A program made the translations under genes and the position numbers. Positions 27,967 to 36,001 of a stretch of 64,000 nucleotides of DNA are shown piece by piece. Under the pieces are notes generated by a model. The model was given only the letters and a program-made list of their open reading frames with translations. It was not told where the DNA came from and ran no database searches. The stretch lies in NCBI RefSeq assembly GCF_009296025.1, contig NZ_CP045178.1:4960001-5024000 (forward strand). Direction: 5' to 3'. Every line of letters begins with the position of its first letter. Position 1 is the stretch's first letter. This stretch comes from Streptomyces tsukubensis (GTDB lineage: Bacteria > Actinomycetota > Actinomycetes > Streptomycetales > Streptomycetaceae).

Positions 27967-28458
27967 TCAGGTCGTGGGCGCGGCCGAGCCGCCGCCGCCC
28001 TCGTCGTCGTCCTCCGGGAGCTTGCAGACCCGTTCGAGGAAGACCGCGGCGGCGACCACCGCGATGCCGGCGATGACCGAGAGTCCCGCGTAGATGGCCT
28101 GATCCCTGCGGGCGGGGATGTCGAGGGAACCCAGCAGGAAGACGCCCGTGCCGCCGTAGAGACCGGCGACGAGGGAGACGACGAGGGCGCTCGCCTGGCC
28201 GAGGACGACGGACCTTGCGGCGACCAGCGGATCGACACCCTGGGCGCCCGGCCGCCGCTCGCGCTGGGCCCGCAGCCTGGACCGGATGGACAGCGCGGTG
28301 ACCAGCAACAGCATCGCGACCACCGCCAGCACGATCGGCGCCGCCACCGGGACCCCCGGCAGTGTGCCGAGCGAGTCCCAGAGCCGGGCGCCCGCCCAGG
28401 ACAGCACGCCCGCCACCACGAACAGGCCGGCCATCGTCCTGATGCGCAACTGCTTCAC
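27967..28458 (-). CDS. DUF3180-type membrane protein at end of folate operon
   Basis: 163 aa with four predicted TM helices: MAGLFVVAGVLSWAGARLW, VAAPIVLAVVAMLLLVTAL, VVLGQASALVVSLVAGLYGG and LSVIAGIAVVAAAVFLERV. The tail is acidic and Gly-rich (PEDDDEGGGGSAAP). GTG 28458 follows GAGAGGACGA. It matches the actinobacterial DUF3180 family, typically found next to folK, but its function is unknown. It lies 187 bp downstream of folK on the same strand and probably ends that transcript. Confidence 0.82.
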   Translation of the reverse strand: MKQLRIRTMAGLFVVAGVLSWAGARLWDSLGTLPGVPVAAPIVLAVVAMLLLVTALSIRSRLRAQRERRPGAQGVDPLVAARSVVLGQASALVVSLVAGLYGGTGVFLLGSLDIPARRDQAIYAGLSVIAGIAVVAAAVFLERVCKLPEDDDEGGGGSAAPTT

Positions 28459-28645
28459 TCTCGTCCTCTCGCCGTCCGCGGGCCCGCGCCCGCTCTCGTA
28501 CGCACTTCGCCGGTCGGCGCGTGCGCGCCGGGCCGACCAGCGGCCCGGCCACGCACCGGGCCCGTCCATGACCTGCGAAGGACCCAGGGGCCAGGCGGTG
28601 CGAACCCCCTAGACCCTAACGACTGCGTGCTCAGTACGAGAACGA

Positions 28646-29254
28646 CTATTCGGGCAGGACGAGTTCCAGATCGTCGCGGGGAACCACGCCTTCGCTGCCG
28701 ACCGCCGAGAGCAGCTCGGTGATCCCGCCGCGGCCGGGGATCAGCGCCTCCGGGTCGACGTCGTGCCAGGGGGCGAGGACGAAGGCCCGCTCGTGGGCGC
28801 GCGGATGGGGCAGGGTCAGCTCAGGATCGTCGGAGACGACGTCCGCGTACGAGACGATGTCCACGTCGATGGTGCGCGGACCCCAGTGCTCGGTGCGCAC
28901 CCGGTGGAAGGCCTCCTCCACGGCGTGCGCCCGCTCCAGCAGGGAGGACGGGGGCAGCGTCGTCCTGATGACGACCACCGCGTTGAAGTACGAGGGCTGG
29001 GAACCGGGCTCCACGCCCCACGGCTCCGTCTCGTAGACACGGGAGACCGCTTTGACGCGGAGACCCGGGGTGTCCTCCAGGGCGTCGATGGCTCCCTGGA
29101 GGGTCTCAAGCCGGTTGCCCAGATTGCTGCCGAGGGCGACCACGGCGCGCTTCGGGTTGCTGAGGGTGGAGTCGGCGGCGTCCACCCGCTCGACCACGGA
29201 GGCGGGAACCGGCTGGACGGTGGGGTCGCTCTGCCCTTGGGTGAATGCAGTCAT
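28646..29254 (-). CDS. folK: 2-amino-4-hydroxy-6-hydroxymethyldihydropteridine pyrophosphokinase
   Basis: 202 aa. HPPK motifs are clear: VVALGSNLGNRLETLQGAID, SRVYETEPWGVEPGSQPSYF and HWGPRTIDVDIV, followed by LPHPRAHERAFVLAPWHDVDP. It transfers pyrophosphate from ATP to the pterin. The N-terminal 35 residues are an Ala/Val-rich extension beyond the usual core. The ATG overlaps the folB stop by four bases (ATGA), so it is translationally coupled. Confidence 0.95.
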   Translation of the reverse strand: MTAFTQGQSDPTVQPVPASVVERVDAADSTLSNPKRAVVALGSNLGNRLETLQGAIDALEDTPGLRVKAVSRVYETEPWGVEPGSQPSYFNAVVVIRTTLPPSSLLERAHAVEEAFHRVRTEHWGPRTIDVDIVSYADVVSDDPELTLPHPRAHERAFVLAPWHDVDPEALIPGRGGITELLSAVGSEGVVPRDDLELVLPE

Positions 29255-29610
29255 ACTCGGCTCCGTGTGATGGTGACGGTCACATCGTCGAAGGGGACGG
29301 TGATGGGGGCGTCCGGCTTGTGCACGCACACCTCCACTTCGAGGACTCCGTCGTGCTTGAGGCACGTCTGCGCGATCCTGTGGGCGAGGGTCTCGATGAG
29401 ATCCACCGGTTCGCCGGTGACGACACCGACGACCTCCTCGGCCACCACGCCGTAGTGCACGGTCTTCGTCAGGTCGTCGTCCGCCGCTGCCGCCCTCGTG
29501 TCGAGCCCCAGTGTGAGGTCGATGATGAAGGTCTGGCCTTCTTCCCGCTCCCGGGGAAAGACACCGTGGTGTCCACGGGCCTTGAGGCCACGCAGCGCGA
29601 CACGATCCAC
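29251..29610 (-). CDS. folB: Dihydroneopterin aldolase
   Basis: 119 aa, the standard length. It begins VDRVALRGLKARGHHGVFPRE with the conserved GxxGxxxxE pattern. Catalytic/pterin-binding residues are in DLTKTVHYGVVAEEV and ETLAHRIAQTCL. It makes 6-hydroxymethyl-dihydropterin and glycolaldehyde. GTG 29610 has AGGAG 8 nt upstream. It is followed by folK with an ATGA overlap, but separated by about 410 bp from the upstream NTF2-like gene, so it may have its own promoter. Confidence 0.95.
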   Translation of the reverse strand: MDRVALRGLKARGHHGVFPREREEGQTFIIDLTLGLDTRAAAADDDLTKTVHYGVVAEEVVGVVTGEPVDLIETLAHRIAQTCLKHDGVLEVEVCVHKPDAPITVPFDDVTVTITRSRV

Positions 29611-30021
29611 GCGAATCACTCCTGGAATTGTCCGTCGTCGGTCATTCGGGCATCGGTCGTTCGGTCTTCTGGAGTCCGTGCCGGAACTGCGTCCGGCACA
29701 CCACTTCATTCGAATCTACCTGCGAGCACCGACATCACTCGCCCAAGGGTGGCGAGGAGCCCCCGCCGGCCGGTGAAGCCAAGGCGGCCGGGACTCCGAC
29801 GCGGTACCCCGGGCCGCGCGACGGTACGCGGCGGGTTGCGCGCCCCCTACCCACCCGACAAGTGATCCAACCCACGCAGGGCGGGGGAGGACGGGAAGAG
29901 TCCGGGTGGTGCGGCGGAGCGCGGGAGGGCCCGTGGCACGGGGCGTGGGGCGCTCCACAAGGCGGCGGGCCGGGGCGGGTCGTGCCGGAGGACCGGGAGC
30001 CGGTCGCGGCGGCGGGCCAGG
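29611..30021. other. 411-bp gap inside the folate cluster
   Basis: No convincing gene. A near-duplicate GACCGAACGACCGATG / GAATGACCGACGACGG pair lies just upstream of folB (29630-29670) and could be a regulatory element. The remainder is GC-rich without long repeats. Confidence 0.5.
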
Positions 30022-30516
30022 TCAGGCGGGGGAGCCCCCGCTGTCGCCGGGCCCGGCGTCCTCGTCTTCGGCCTGCTCGTCGTCCGCCTCGGTCTCCGTG
30101 AGGACGGGTGACGCGTGATGGGACCAGAGTTTCCAGCCGTCCGACGTGCGCCTGAACACATTGGTGGCGACCACGAGTTGGCCGACCAGTGGGCCGAGTT
30201 CGTCACCCTCCTCGGGGGCCGGGCCACCGCTCAGGATGTTCTCCGTGCAGGTCAGCACCGCTGTCCCGGCACTGACCTCGACCGTCACATCGGTCAGGAA
30301 GAACTGGATGTACTCGGTGTTCGCCATGATCAGCGCGTACGACCTGAGCACCTCGCCGCGGCCGGTGAGTACGGGCCATCCGGGGTGGACGCAGCTGACG
30401 CCCTCCTCGTCGAGCCAGAGGCCGGAGAGCACATCGAAGTCGCCGTGCTCCATCGCCTCGTAGAACGCCGTGTTGGCGAGTTCGACCTCTTCGGTCTCCG
30501 TGCCCGGTGTCGTCAC
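30022..30516 (-). CDS. NTF2-like (SnoaL-fold) protein in folate operon
   Basis: 164 aa. The N-terminal pattern ELANTAFYEAMEHGDFDVLSGLW, then CVHPGWPVLTGRGEVLRSYA and the terminal RRTSDGWKLWSHHASPV, is typical of the NTF2/SnoaL-like alpha-beta barrel. The acidic tail (DDEQAEDEDAGPGD) is disordered. GTG 30516 overlaps the folP stop as GTGA, so it is translated coupled to folP. Function unknown; conserved placement with folP suggests a pterin-related binding or enzymatic role, which is inference. Confidence 0.85.
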   Translation of the reverse strand: MTTPGTETEEVELANTAFYEAMEHGDFDVLSGLWLDEEGVSCVHPGWPVLTGRGEVLRSYALIMANTEYIQFFLTDVTVEVSAGTAVLTCTENILSGGPAPEEGDELGPLVGQLVVATNVFRRTSDGWKLWSHHASPVLTETEADDEQAEDEDAGPGDSGGSPA

Positions 30517-31373
30517 ACTGCTCCTTCCACGGCCCGCGCGACCCTGACCGCGTCCGCGGTGGCCCGCACCTCGTGTACCCGGACCGCCCAGGCTCCTTGC
30601 TGCGCCGTGAGGGCGGAGATCGCGGCGGTGGCCGCGTCCCGCTCCCTCGCGGGCGGCGGCTCGGACCCCGGGCCCGCCAGGACCCGGCCGAGGAACCGCT
30701 TGCGGGAAGCGGCGACCAGCAGGGGCCTGCCCAGCTCGTGCAGCCGGTCCAGCCGGGCCACCAGGGCCAGGTCGTGGTCGGCCTGTTTGGCGAAGCCGAG
30801 CCCCGGGTCGACGATGACGCGCTCGGGGGCGATACCGCCCTCGACCACCGCCTCCACCCGCGCACGCAGTTCGGAGACGACTTCGGAGACCACGTCCGCG
30901 TAGACGGCGAGGCTGTTCATCCGCTCGCTGAAGCCACGCCAGTGCATGACCACGAAGGGGACGTCGGCCGCGGCCACGACCGGGACCATCGCGGGGTCGG
31001 CGAGGCCGCCGCTCACGTCGTTGACGAGGACGGCTCCGGCGGCGAGCGACTGCTCGGCGACCCGCGCCCGCATGGTGTCGACGGAGACCGTGACGCCCTC
31101 GGCCGCGAGCCCCCGCACCACGGGGATCACCCGGCGCAGTTCCTCGTCCTCGTCCACGCGGGGCGCCCCCGGGCGGGTGGACTCGCCTCCGACATCGACC
31201 AGGTCGGCGCCGTGCGCGACCAGCTCGATGCCGTGCTTGACCGCCTTCGCGGTGTCGAACCAGCGGCCACCGTCGGAGAAGGAGTCGGGCGTCACATTGA
31301 CGACTCCCATGACCGCGCAGCGGTCCCACTCCGGCAGCCCTTCGACCCGGCCGCGTCCATGCAACGTACTCAT
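30513..31373 (-). CDS. folP: Dihydropteroate synthase
   Basis: 286 aa. All DHPS signatures are present: MGVVNVTPDSFSDGG, DVGGESTRPGA, VLVNDVSGG, VIVDPGLGFAK and LVAASRKRFLG. It condenses the pterin pyrophosphate with p-aminobenzoate and is the sulfonamide target. ATG 31373 begins the minus-strand folP-NTF2-folB-folK-DUF3180 series. About 270 bp, including a 36-bp repeat, separate it from the mprF-like gene end. Confidence 0.97.
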   Translation of the reverse strand: MSTLHGRGRVEGLPEWDRCAVMGVVNVTPDSFSDGGRWFDTAKAVKHGIELVAHGADLVDVGGESTRPGAPRVDEDEELRRVIPVVRGLAAEGVTVSVDTMRARVAEQSLAAGAVLVNDVSGGLADPAMVPVVAAADVPFVVMHWRGFSERMNSLAVYADVVSEVVSELRARVEAVVEGGIAPERVIVDPGLGFAKQADHDLALVARLDRLHELGRPLLVAASRKRFLGRVLAGPGSEPPPARERDAATAAISALTAQQGAWAVRVHEVRATADAVRVARAVEGAV

Positions 31374-31464
31374 GGGGCCAGCCTAGGCCGCCGACTTACC
31401 TGGCGACCCGCACGGCCTGGCATGTGGCCCTTCGCCACCGGGCGGGCCACTCGTCCGCTCGCCG

Positions 31465-31590
31465 GTCCGCCCCTACAGTCGGCCGTCAGGCTGCCCATCC
31501 GTCCGCCCGTACAGTCGGCCCCGAGGCTGCCCATCCGTCCGCCCGTACAGTCGGCCCCGAGGCTGCCCATCCGTCCGCCCGTGCAGCCGC
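31465..31590. repeat. 36-bp tandem repeat, about 3.5 copies
   Basis: GTCCGCCC-TACAGTCGGCC-CAGGCTGCCCATCC units at 31465, 31501 and 31537 plus a partial copy lie between the folP start and the mprF-like gene end. The gap 31374-31644 holds nothing else recognisable. Confidence 0.85.
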
Positions 31591-31644
31591 CCGCCCGTCC
31601 GCCCGTCCCTTCGCTCCCGCGTCGGGCGGGGCCGGGCCCGCGGA

Positions 31645-34086
31645 TCAGTGGGCCGCCTCGCGGGAACGGTCGTCCGAGGCGGCTCCGGCGGCTGTACGGG
31701 GCGCGACAAGGGCGCCGCTGATCGAGGGGGCCGCGGCGGACAAGGGGGCTCCCGCACCGGTCGCGGAGGTCACATTGGTCACACTGGTCACTTTGGTCAT
31801 GTCGGCCACATCGGTCACGTTGCTCACAGCGTTCGTACTGGCCGTACTGGCCGTACTGGCCGTACTGGCCGTACTGGCCGTACTGGCCGTACTGGCCGTA
31901 CTGGCCGTACTGGCCGTACTGGCCGTACTGGCCGTACTGGCCGTACTGGCCGTACTGGCCGTACTGGCCGTACCGGACGTGCGGGCCGCGCCGGCCGTGG
32001 AGGACTCGTCCCGCCCCTCGGCGGCCACCGGCTGATGCGCGCAAGGGAGCCGCTGGGAGGTGGTCGCCCTGCGCAGGAGCCGGGGCAGCCTGGGCAGCGC
32101 GAGTGAGATGAAGCCCTCGGCCCGCATCGCCGCCAGGCCGATCCTCGGCAGGTCACGGGAGGAGTTGAAGACGACGAAACGCGGCTCCCAGCGGGGGTGG
32201 AACTTCGCGTTGAAGCGGTAGAGCGACTCGATCTGGAACCACCGGGAGAGGAAGACCAGCAGCCCGCGCCAGGCCCGCAGCACAGGACCGGCGCCGATCT
32301 TCTCGCCGCGCGCGAGCGCCGAGCGGAACATCGCGAAGTTCAGTGACACCTTGGTGATGCCCAGGCGCGGAGCCGCTTGGAGCGCGGCGACGATCAGCAG
32401 CTCGTTCATGCCGGGGTCGGCCGAGCGGTCGCGCCGCATCAGGTCGAGGGAGACGCCGTCCCTGCCCCAGGGGACGAAGTGGAGTACGGCCCTCAGGTCG
32501 CCCGGGGTCTCGGCCCCGTGATCCGCGTCTCCACCGGCACGTCCACCGTCGCTGTCGTCGGATCCGCCGCCCCGCTCGCTGTCACCGCGGCCCGCGGCCG
32601 AGGTGTGGCCCTCCCTGCGGCCCGCCCCCGGACGACCGGGCGCCGGCGCGTTGGCCTCCGGCGCGGAACCGGCCGCCACGGTGTCAACCGCCCGTACCCG
32701 GTCACGGCTCTGGTTGGCCGGAAGGTCCCGGCTCCCCTGCCCTTGGCCACCGGTCTCCCTCGCGGTGGGCGCGTCCTTCTTGTGGGCCGTGGCGATCAGA
32801 CAGTCACCGTCGGCCGGGTCGCCGATACGGCCGAGCGCCATGGAGAAACCGCGCTCCGTACCCGTACCGCGCCAGTCGTCCGCGACCGCGGCGATCTCGG
32901 CGAGTTCGACGGCGCTCATCTCATGGGCGCGGCGTACGCGGGTCTCGTAGCCGGCGCGTTCGATGCGCTTCACCATCTGACGTACGTTGCGCATCGACCG
33001 CCCCGACAGGGAGAAATCGGCGACGTCCACCACCGCCTCGTCGCCGAGTTCGAGGGCGTCGAGCCCGGTCTCGCGGGTCCACACCTCGCCGCCCGTCTCG
33101 CCGCAGCCCATCACGGCAGGTGTCCAGGAGTGGGCCTTCGCCTCGTCCATGAACCGCTCGATCGCGCCGGGCCACGCCTCCACGTCCCCGATCGGGTCGC
33201 CGCTCGCGAGCATCACCCCGTTGACGACGCGATAGCAGACGGCCGCCTTGCCACTGGGCGAGAAGACCACGCCCTTGTCCCTGCGCAGAGCGAAGTGGCC
33301 GAGGGAGTCACGGCCGCCGTGGCGGCTCAGCAGGGCCCGCAGCCTTGTCTCGTCGTCCTCGCTCAGCCGCGCCGCCGGATGCTCGGGGCGGAAGGCGAGG
33401 TAGATGGTGGTGATGGCGGTCAGCAGCCCCAGCGAGCCGAGCGAGACGCCGACGGTCCAGGAGGTCCTGCCCAGGTAATCAACGGGCCCCTCCATGCCGA
33501 AGAGGCCGAAGAGTACGTGTTCCAGGCGGTCGGTGACGCTCGGGTCACCCAGGACGCGGTGCGGGTGCGCGCTGACGATCAGCAGCCCGAGCAGGAGGGA
33601 ACTCGCGCCCATGACGACGAAGTTGGTGAGGGCGCGCCAGCGGCTGCGCGGATCGGGCAGCGCGGCGAACTCGCCCCGGTGGCGCAGGAGTAGCGCGAAC
33701 AGTACGAGGGAGATCAGCATCCCGAGCGGCGAGTGCCGGTAGAGGAACTGCGCGGCGGCCCCGACGGGGAGCAGCGTCACGCCCGCCCGCCAGGCCCGCC
33801 GTTTGCGGCGCCGCAGCCCGTGCGCGAGGAGGAGCAGCAGTACGCCGACGCTGAGCGAGAGCGCTGCCGCGAACGGGCCGAGCGCGCCGGGCAGTACCTC
33901 GGCGAGCGTATGTACTCTGCTGTGTCTGAACTGCGGGAAGACACCCGAGGCGATGTCCAGCAGTCCCACCACCGTGCATGCCGTGGCGACCACGGAGGGG
34001 ACCGCTTCCGGACGGGGGCCGCGCAGCACGCGCAGCGCGAACCCGGGCGCGGGAAGAGGCGTTTCACGTGGAACCTTGCCTGACAT
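31645..34086 (-). CDS. MprF/LysX-like phosphatidylglycerol lysyltransferase (DUF2156) with expanded tail
   Basis: 813 aa from ATG 34086 (AGAGGG upstream). ATG 34110 or 34173 are alternatives, but 34173 precedes the predicted transcription start. Residues about 20-270 carry six or more TM helices. About 280-690 is the GNAT-like DUF2156 domain (GKAAVCYRVVNGVMLASGDPIGD, VSLDLMRRD, MNELLIVAAL, VSLNFAMFRSALARGE). It transfers an amino acid, usually Lys, from tRNA to phosphatidylglycerol, conferring cationic-peptide resistance. Odd: an approximately 90-residue Gly/Arg/Asp-rich insert splits the catalytic domain, and the tail contains 15 Ser-Thr-Ala triplets. Confidence 0.88.
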   Translation of the reverse strand: MSGKVPRETPLPAPGFALRVLRGPRPEAVPSVVATACTVVGLLDIASGVFPQFRHSRVHTLAEVLPGALGPFAAALSLSVGVLLLLLAHGLRRRKRRAWRAGVTLLPVGAAAQFLYRHSPLGMLISLVLFALLLRHRGEFAALPDPRSRWRALTNFVVMGASSLLLGLLIVSAHPHRVLGDPSVTDRLEHVLFGLFGMEGPVDYLGRTSWTVGVSLGSLGLLTAITTIYLAFRPEHPAARLSEDDETRLRALLSRHGGRDSLGHFALRRDKGVVFSPSGKAAVCYRVVNGVMLASGDPIGDVEAWPGAIERFMDEAKAHSWTPAVMGCGETGGEVWTRETGLDALELGDEAVVDVADFSLSGRSMRNVRQMVKRIERAGYETRVRRAHEMSAVELAEIAAVADDWRGTGTERGFSMALGRIGDPADGDCLIATAHKKDAPTARETGGQGQGSRDLPANQSRDRVRAVDTVAAGSAPEANAPAPGRPGAGRREGHTSAAGRGDSERGGGSDDSDGGRAGGDADHGAETPGDLRAVLHFVPWGRDGVSLDLMRRDRSADPGMNELLIVAALQAAPRLGITKVSLNFAMFRSALARGEKIGAGPVLRAWRGLLVFLSRWFQIESLYRFNAKFHPRWEPRFVVFNSSRDLPRIGLAAMRAEGFISLALPRLPRLLRRATTSQRLPCAHQPVAAEGRDESSTAGAARTSGTASTASTASTASTASTASTASTASTASTASTASTASTASTASTASTNAVSNVTDVADMTKVTSVTNVTSATGAGAPLSAAAPSISGALVAPRTAAGAASDDRSREAAH
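31835..31969. repeat. 9-bp perfect tandem repeat x 15 inside mprF-like gene
   Basis: Fifteen uninterrupted copies of GTACTGGCC. On the coding (minus) strand they encode repeating Ser-Thr-Ala. Because the unit is 9 bp, copy-number changes stay in frame and only alter tail length. Confidence 0.98.
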
Positions 34087-34171
34087 TTCGCCCTCTACCC
34101 TGGCAGACATCGCATCCCGTACTTGTGCGAGAGATCGTGGCGCCGGAGGGCCAAAAGTCGTATCCGGAGCC

Positions 34172-34197
34172 ATTACGACCTCTAGGACGTCAGTTCC
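34172..34197 (-). promoter_or_regulatory. Candidate ECF (SigE-type) promoter of mprF-like gene
   Basis: On the minus strand GGAAC (34197-34193) is followed after 15 nt by CGTAAT (34177-34172), the -35/-10 style of streptomycete ECF sigma factors of the cell-envelope stress type. This would place the transcription start near 34165. Confidence 0.5.
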
Positions 34198-34589
34198 GGG
34201 AGACGGGTTCACTCCCGGCCGGAAAACCGACCGGATCGAACGGGTCCGAGGTCGGCGGCGGGACGTACTGCCCTGACACGGAGCCATGACCAGGGACGGC
34301 GAATGGCTTTGACGCCGGGGCGCGGTGCGCGTGCGACGCCGGGGCGCGACGTACGGATGACGGCTGTGCACGACGTACGTGCGGCAGCGGGATACGACGT
34401 GCGTACGACAGCGGGGCGCGGGGTGCGTACGACTACGGGGCGCGGGGTGCGCACGACGGCGCAGTCGGTGGGTGCGGCTGGGCGCGGTGTGCGCTCGGCG
34501 GGTGGTGCGGGGTGCGATGTGCGCCTGCTCTCGCGCTCGACCGGTGCGGCGGGGCGCGGTGTGCGTGTCGCGAACGGCGGGGGTCGGCT
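34198..34589. repeat. Divergent intergenic region with CGTACGAC-GGGGCGCGG repeats
   Basis: Between the mprF-like and esterase genes. Positions 34310-34580 are degenerate repeats of GGGGCGCGGGGTGCGTACGAC and variants. Open frames here are repeat products. The esterase promoter must lie within or beside it. Confidence 0.65.
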
Positions 34590-35735
34590 GTGGGGCTGAC
34601 GAGTCACAAGGTCCTCGCCGGTGTCGTCCTCGTCGCCGTGCTGCTCTTCATCGCCACCGTCTGGTGGTGGCCGCGGCTCGCCCGCAGTTCCTGGCGCACG
34701 GTCCTCGGCCGGGTCGGGCTGCTCTCCGCCACCCAGTTGATGGTTTTCGCGGCCGTCGGTCTGGCCGCCAATCAAGCGTTCGGCTTCTACGCCTCGTGGG
34801 CCGACCTCATGGGCCGCGAGCAGACACCGGGCACCGTGGTCGAGCACCGCTCGGCGGCGACCGCCGCGGACACCCGCGGCGGGGAGAGCGCGGACGGGGG
34901 ACGGCTCCGGGTGAACGGCGTCGAGCCGCTGCCGGGCGGCGCGCGTCCCGCGGCCGGCGGGCAGCTCCAGCGGGTGGACATCGCGGGAGGTGTCACGGGC
35001 ACCGTCACTCCGGCCTTCGTATATCTGCCGCCCGAGTACTTCCAGCCGCGCTACCGCGACCGGAGCTTCCCCGCCGTCACCGTCCTCACCGGATACCCGG
35101 GCACCGCCGAGGCGCTCATCAAGGGGCTGCACTACCCGCAGACCGCGCGCAAGCAGGTGGCCGCGGGCACGGCCCAGCCGATGGTGCTCGTCATGCTGCG
35201 GCCGACGGTCGCGCCGCCCAGGGACACCGAGTGCGTGGACATACCCGGCGGGCCCCAGGTGGAGACGTTCTTCGCGCGGGACCTGCCGAAGGTGATCTCC
35301 GGCCACTACCGCATCGGCGCGAAGGCGGAGAGCTGGGGTGTCGTGGGCGACTCGACGGGTGGCTACTGCGCCTTGAAACTCGCGCTCCATCACCCCGGGG
35401 CGTACGCGGCGGGCGCGGGGCTCTCCGCGTACTACCGGGCGGCAGAGGATCCCACGACCGGCGACCTCTTCCACGGTGACGAGTCGCTGCGCAGACGGGC
35501 CGACCTCATGTGGGGGCTGCGCCATCTGCCGATGCCCCGTACGTCCCTGCTGGTCACCAGCAGCAAGGAGGGCGAGGACAACTACCGGGACACGGAGCGG
35601 TTCGTCGCGGCGGTGCGACCCCCGGCCCGGATCTCCTCGATCGTGCTGGACAGCGGCGGCCACAACTTCACCACATGGCGAAGGGAGATCCCCGCCACAC
35701 TCCAGTGGCTGAGCGGGCGCCTCAGCGTCGGGTGA
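34590..35735 (+). CDS. Membrane-anchored esterase, mycolyltransferase/esterase-D-like alpha/beta hydrolase
   Basis: 381 aa. Two N-terminal hydrophobic segments (VLAGVVLVAVLLFIATVWWW and LSATQLMVFAAVGLAANQAF) precede an extracytoplasmic alpha/beta-hydrolase. The nucleophile elbow is GDSTG with Ser255, the preceding sheets include FPAVTVLTGYPGTAEA, and the likely catalytic His is in SGGHNFTTWRREI near residue 358. The family includes antigen 85 and FrsA/esterase D, but the substrate is unknown. GTG 34590 has GGCGGGGG upstream. The divergent mprF-like neighbour suggests a cell-envelope role. Confidence 0.82.
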   Translation: MGLTSHKVLAGVVLVAVLLFIATVWWWPRLARSSWRTVLGRVGLLSATQLMVFAAVGLAANQAFGFYASWADLMGREQTPGTVVEHRSAATAADTRGGESADGGRLRVNGVEPLPGGARPAAGGQLQRVDIAGGVTGTVTPAFVYLPPEYFQPRYRDRSFPAVTVLTGYPGTAEALIKGLHYPQTARKQVAAGTAQPMVLVMLRPTVAPPRDTECVDIPGGPQVETFFARDLPKVISGHYRIGAKAESWGVVGDSTGGYCALKLALHHPGAYAAGAGLSAYYRAAEDPTTGDLFHGDESLRRRADLMWGLRHLPMPRTSLLVTSSKEGEDNYRDTERFVAAVRPPARISSIVLDSGGHNFTTWRREIPATLQWLSGRLSVG

Positions 35736-36001
35736 ACCGGGGGCGGGTGTCTCGGCCTCGGTTGAACCGGCGCGGGCGTCGGCCCTGGTTCGGGCCCCTG
35801 ACTCAGGCCCTGTCTCGGCCCTGGCCCTGGTCCCGGTCCCGGTTCTGGTCCCGCGTTCTGGTCCCGGTCCTGGCCCCGGTCCTGGTCCCGGTCCTGGGCA
35901 GGCGGGCGGTGGGGTGGTTCCGTACGGCGGCCTGTCTCCGGGCCGACGTCATACGGAGCCCCGCCCACCCGCCTGCCTCCCGGTACCGGCGACGCCCCGC
36001 C

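Noticed and set aside
31648..32106. Plus-strand frames of Gly-Arg-Thr or Leu-Ala-Val repeats through the 9-bp array
   Set aside because: Open only because the 9-bp repeat contains no stop in any frame; no start context.
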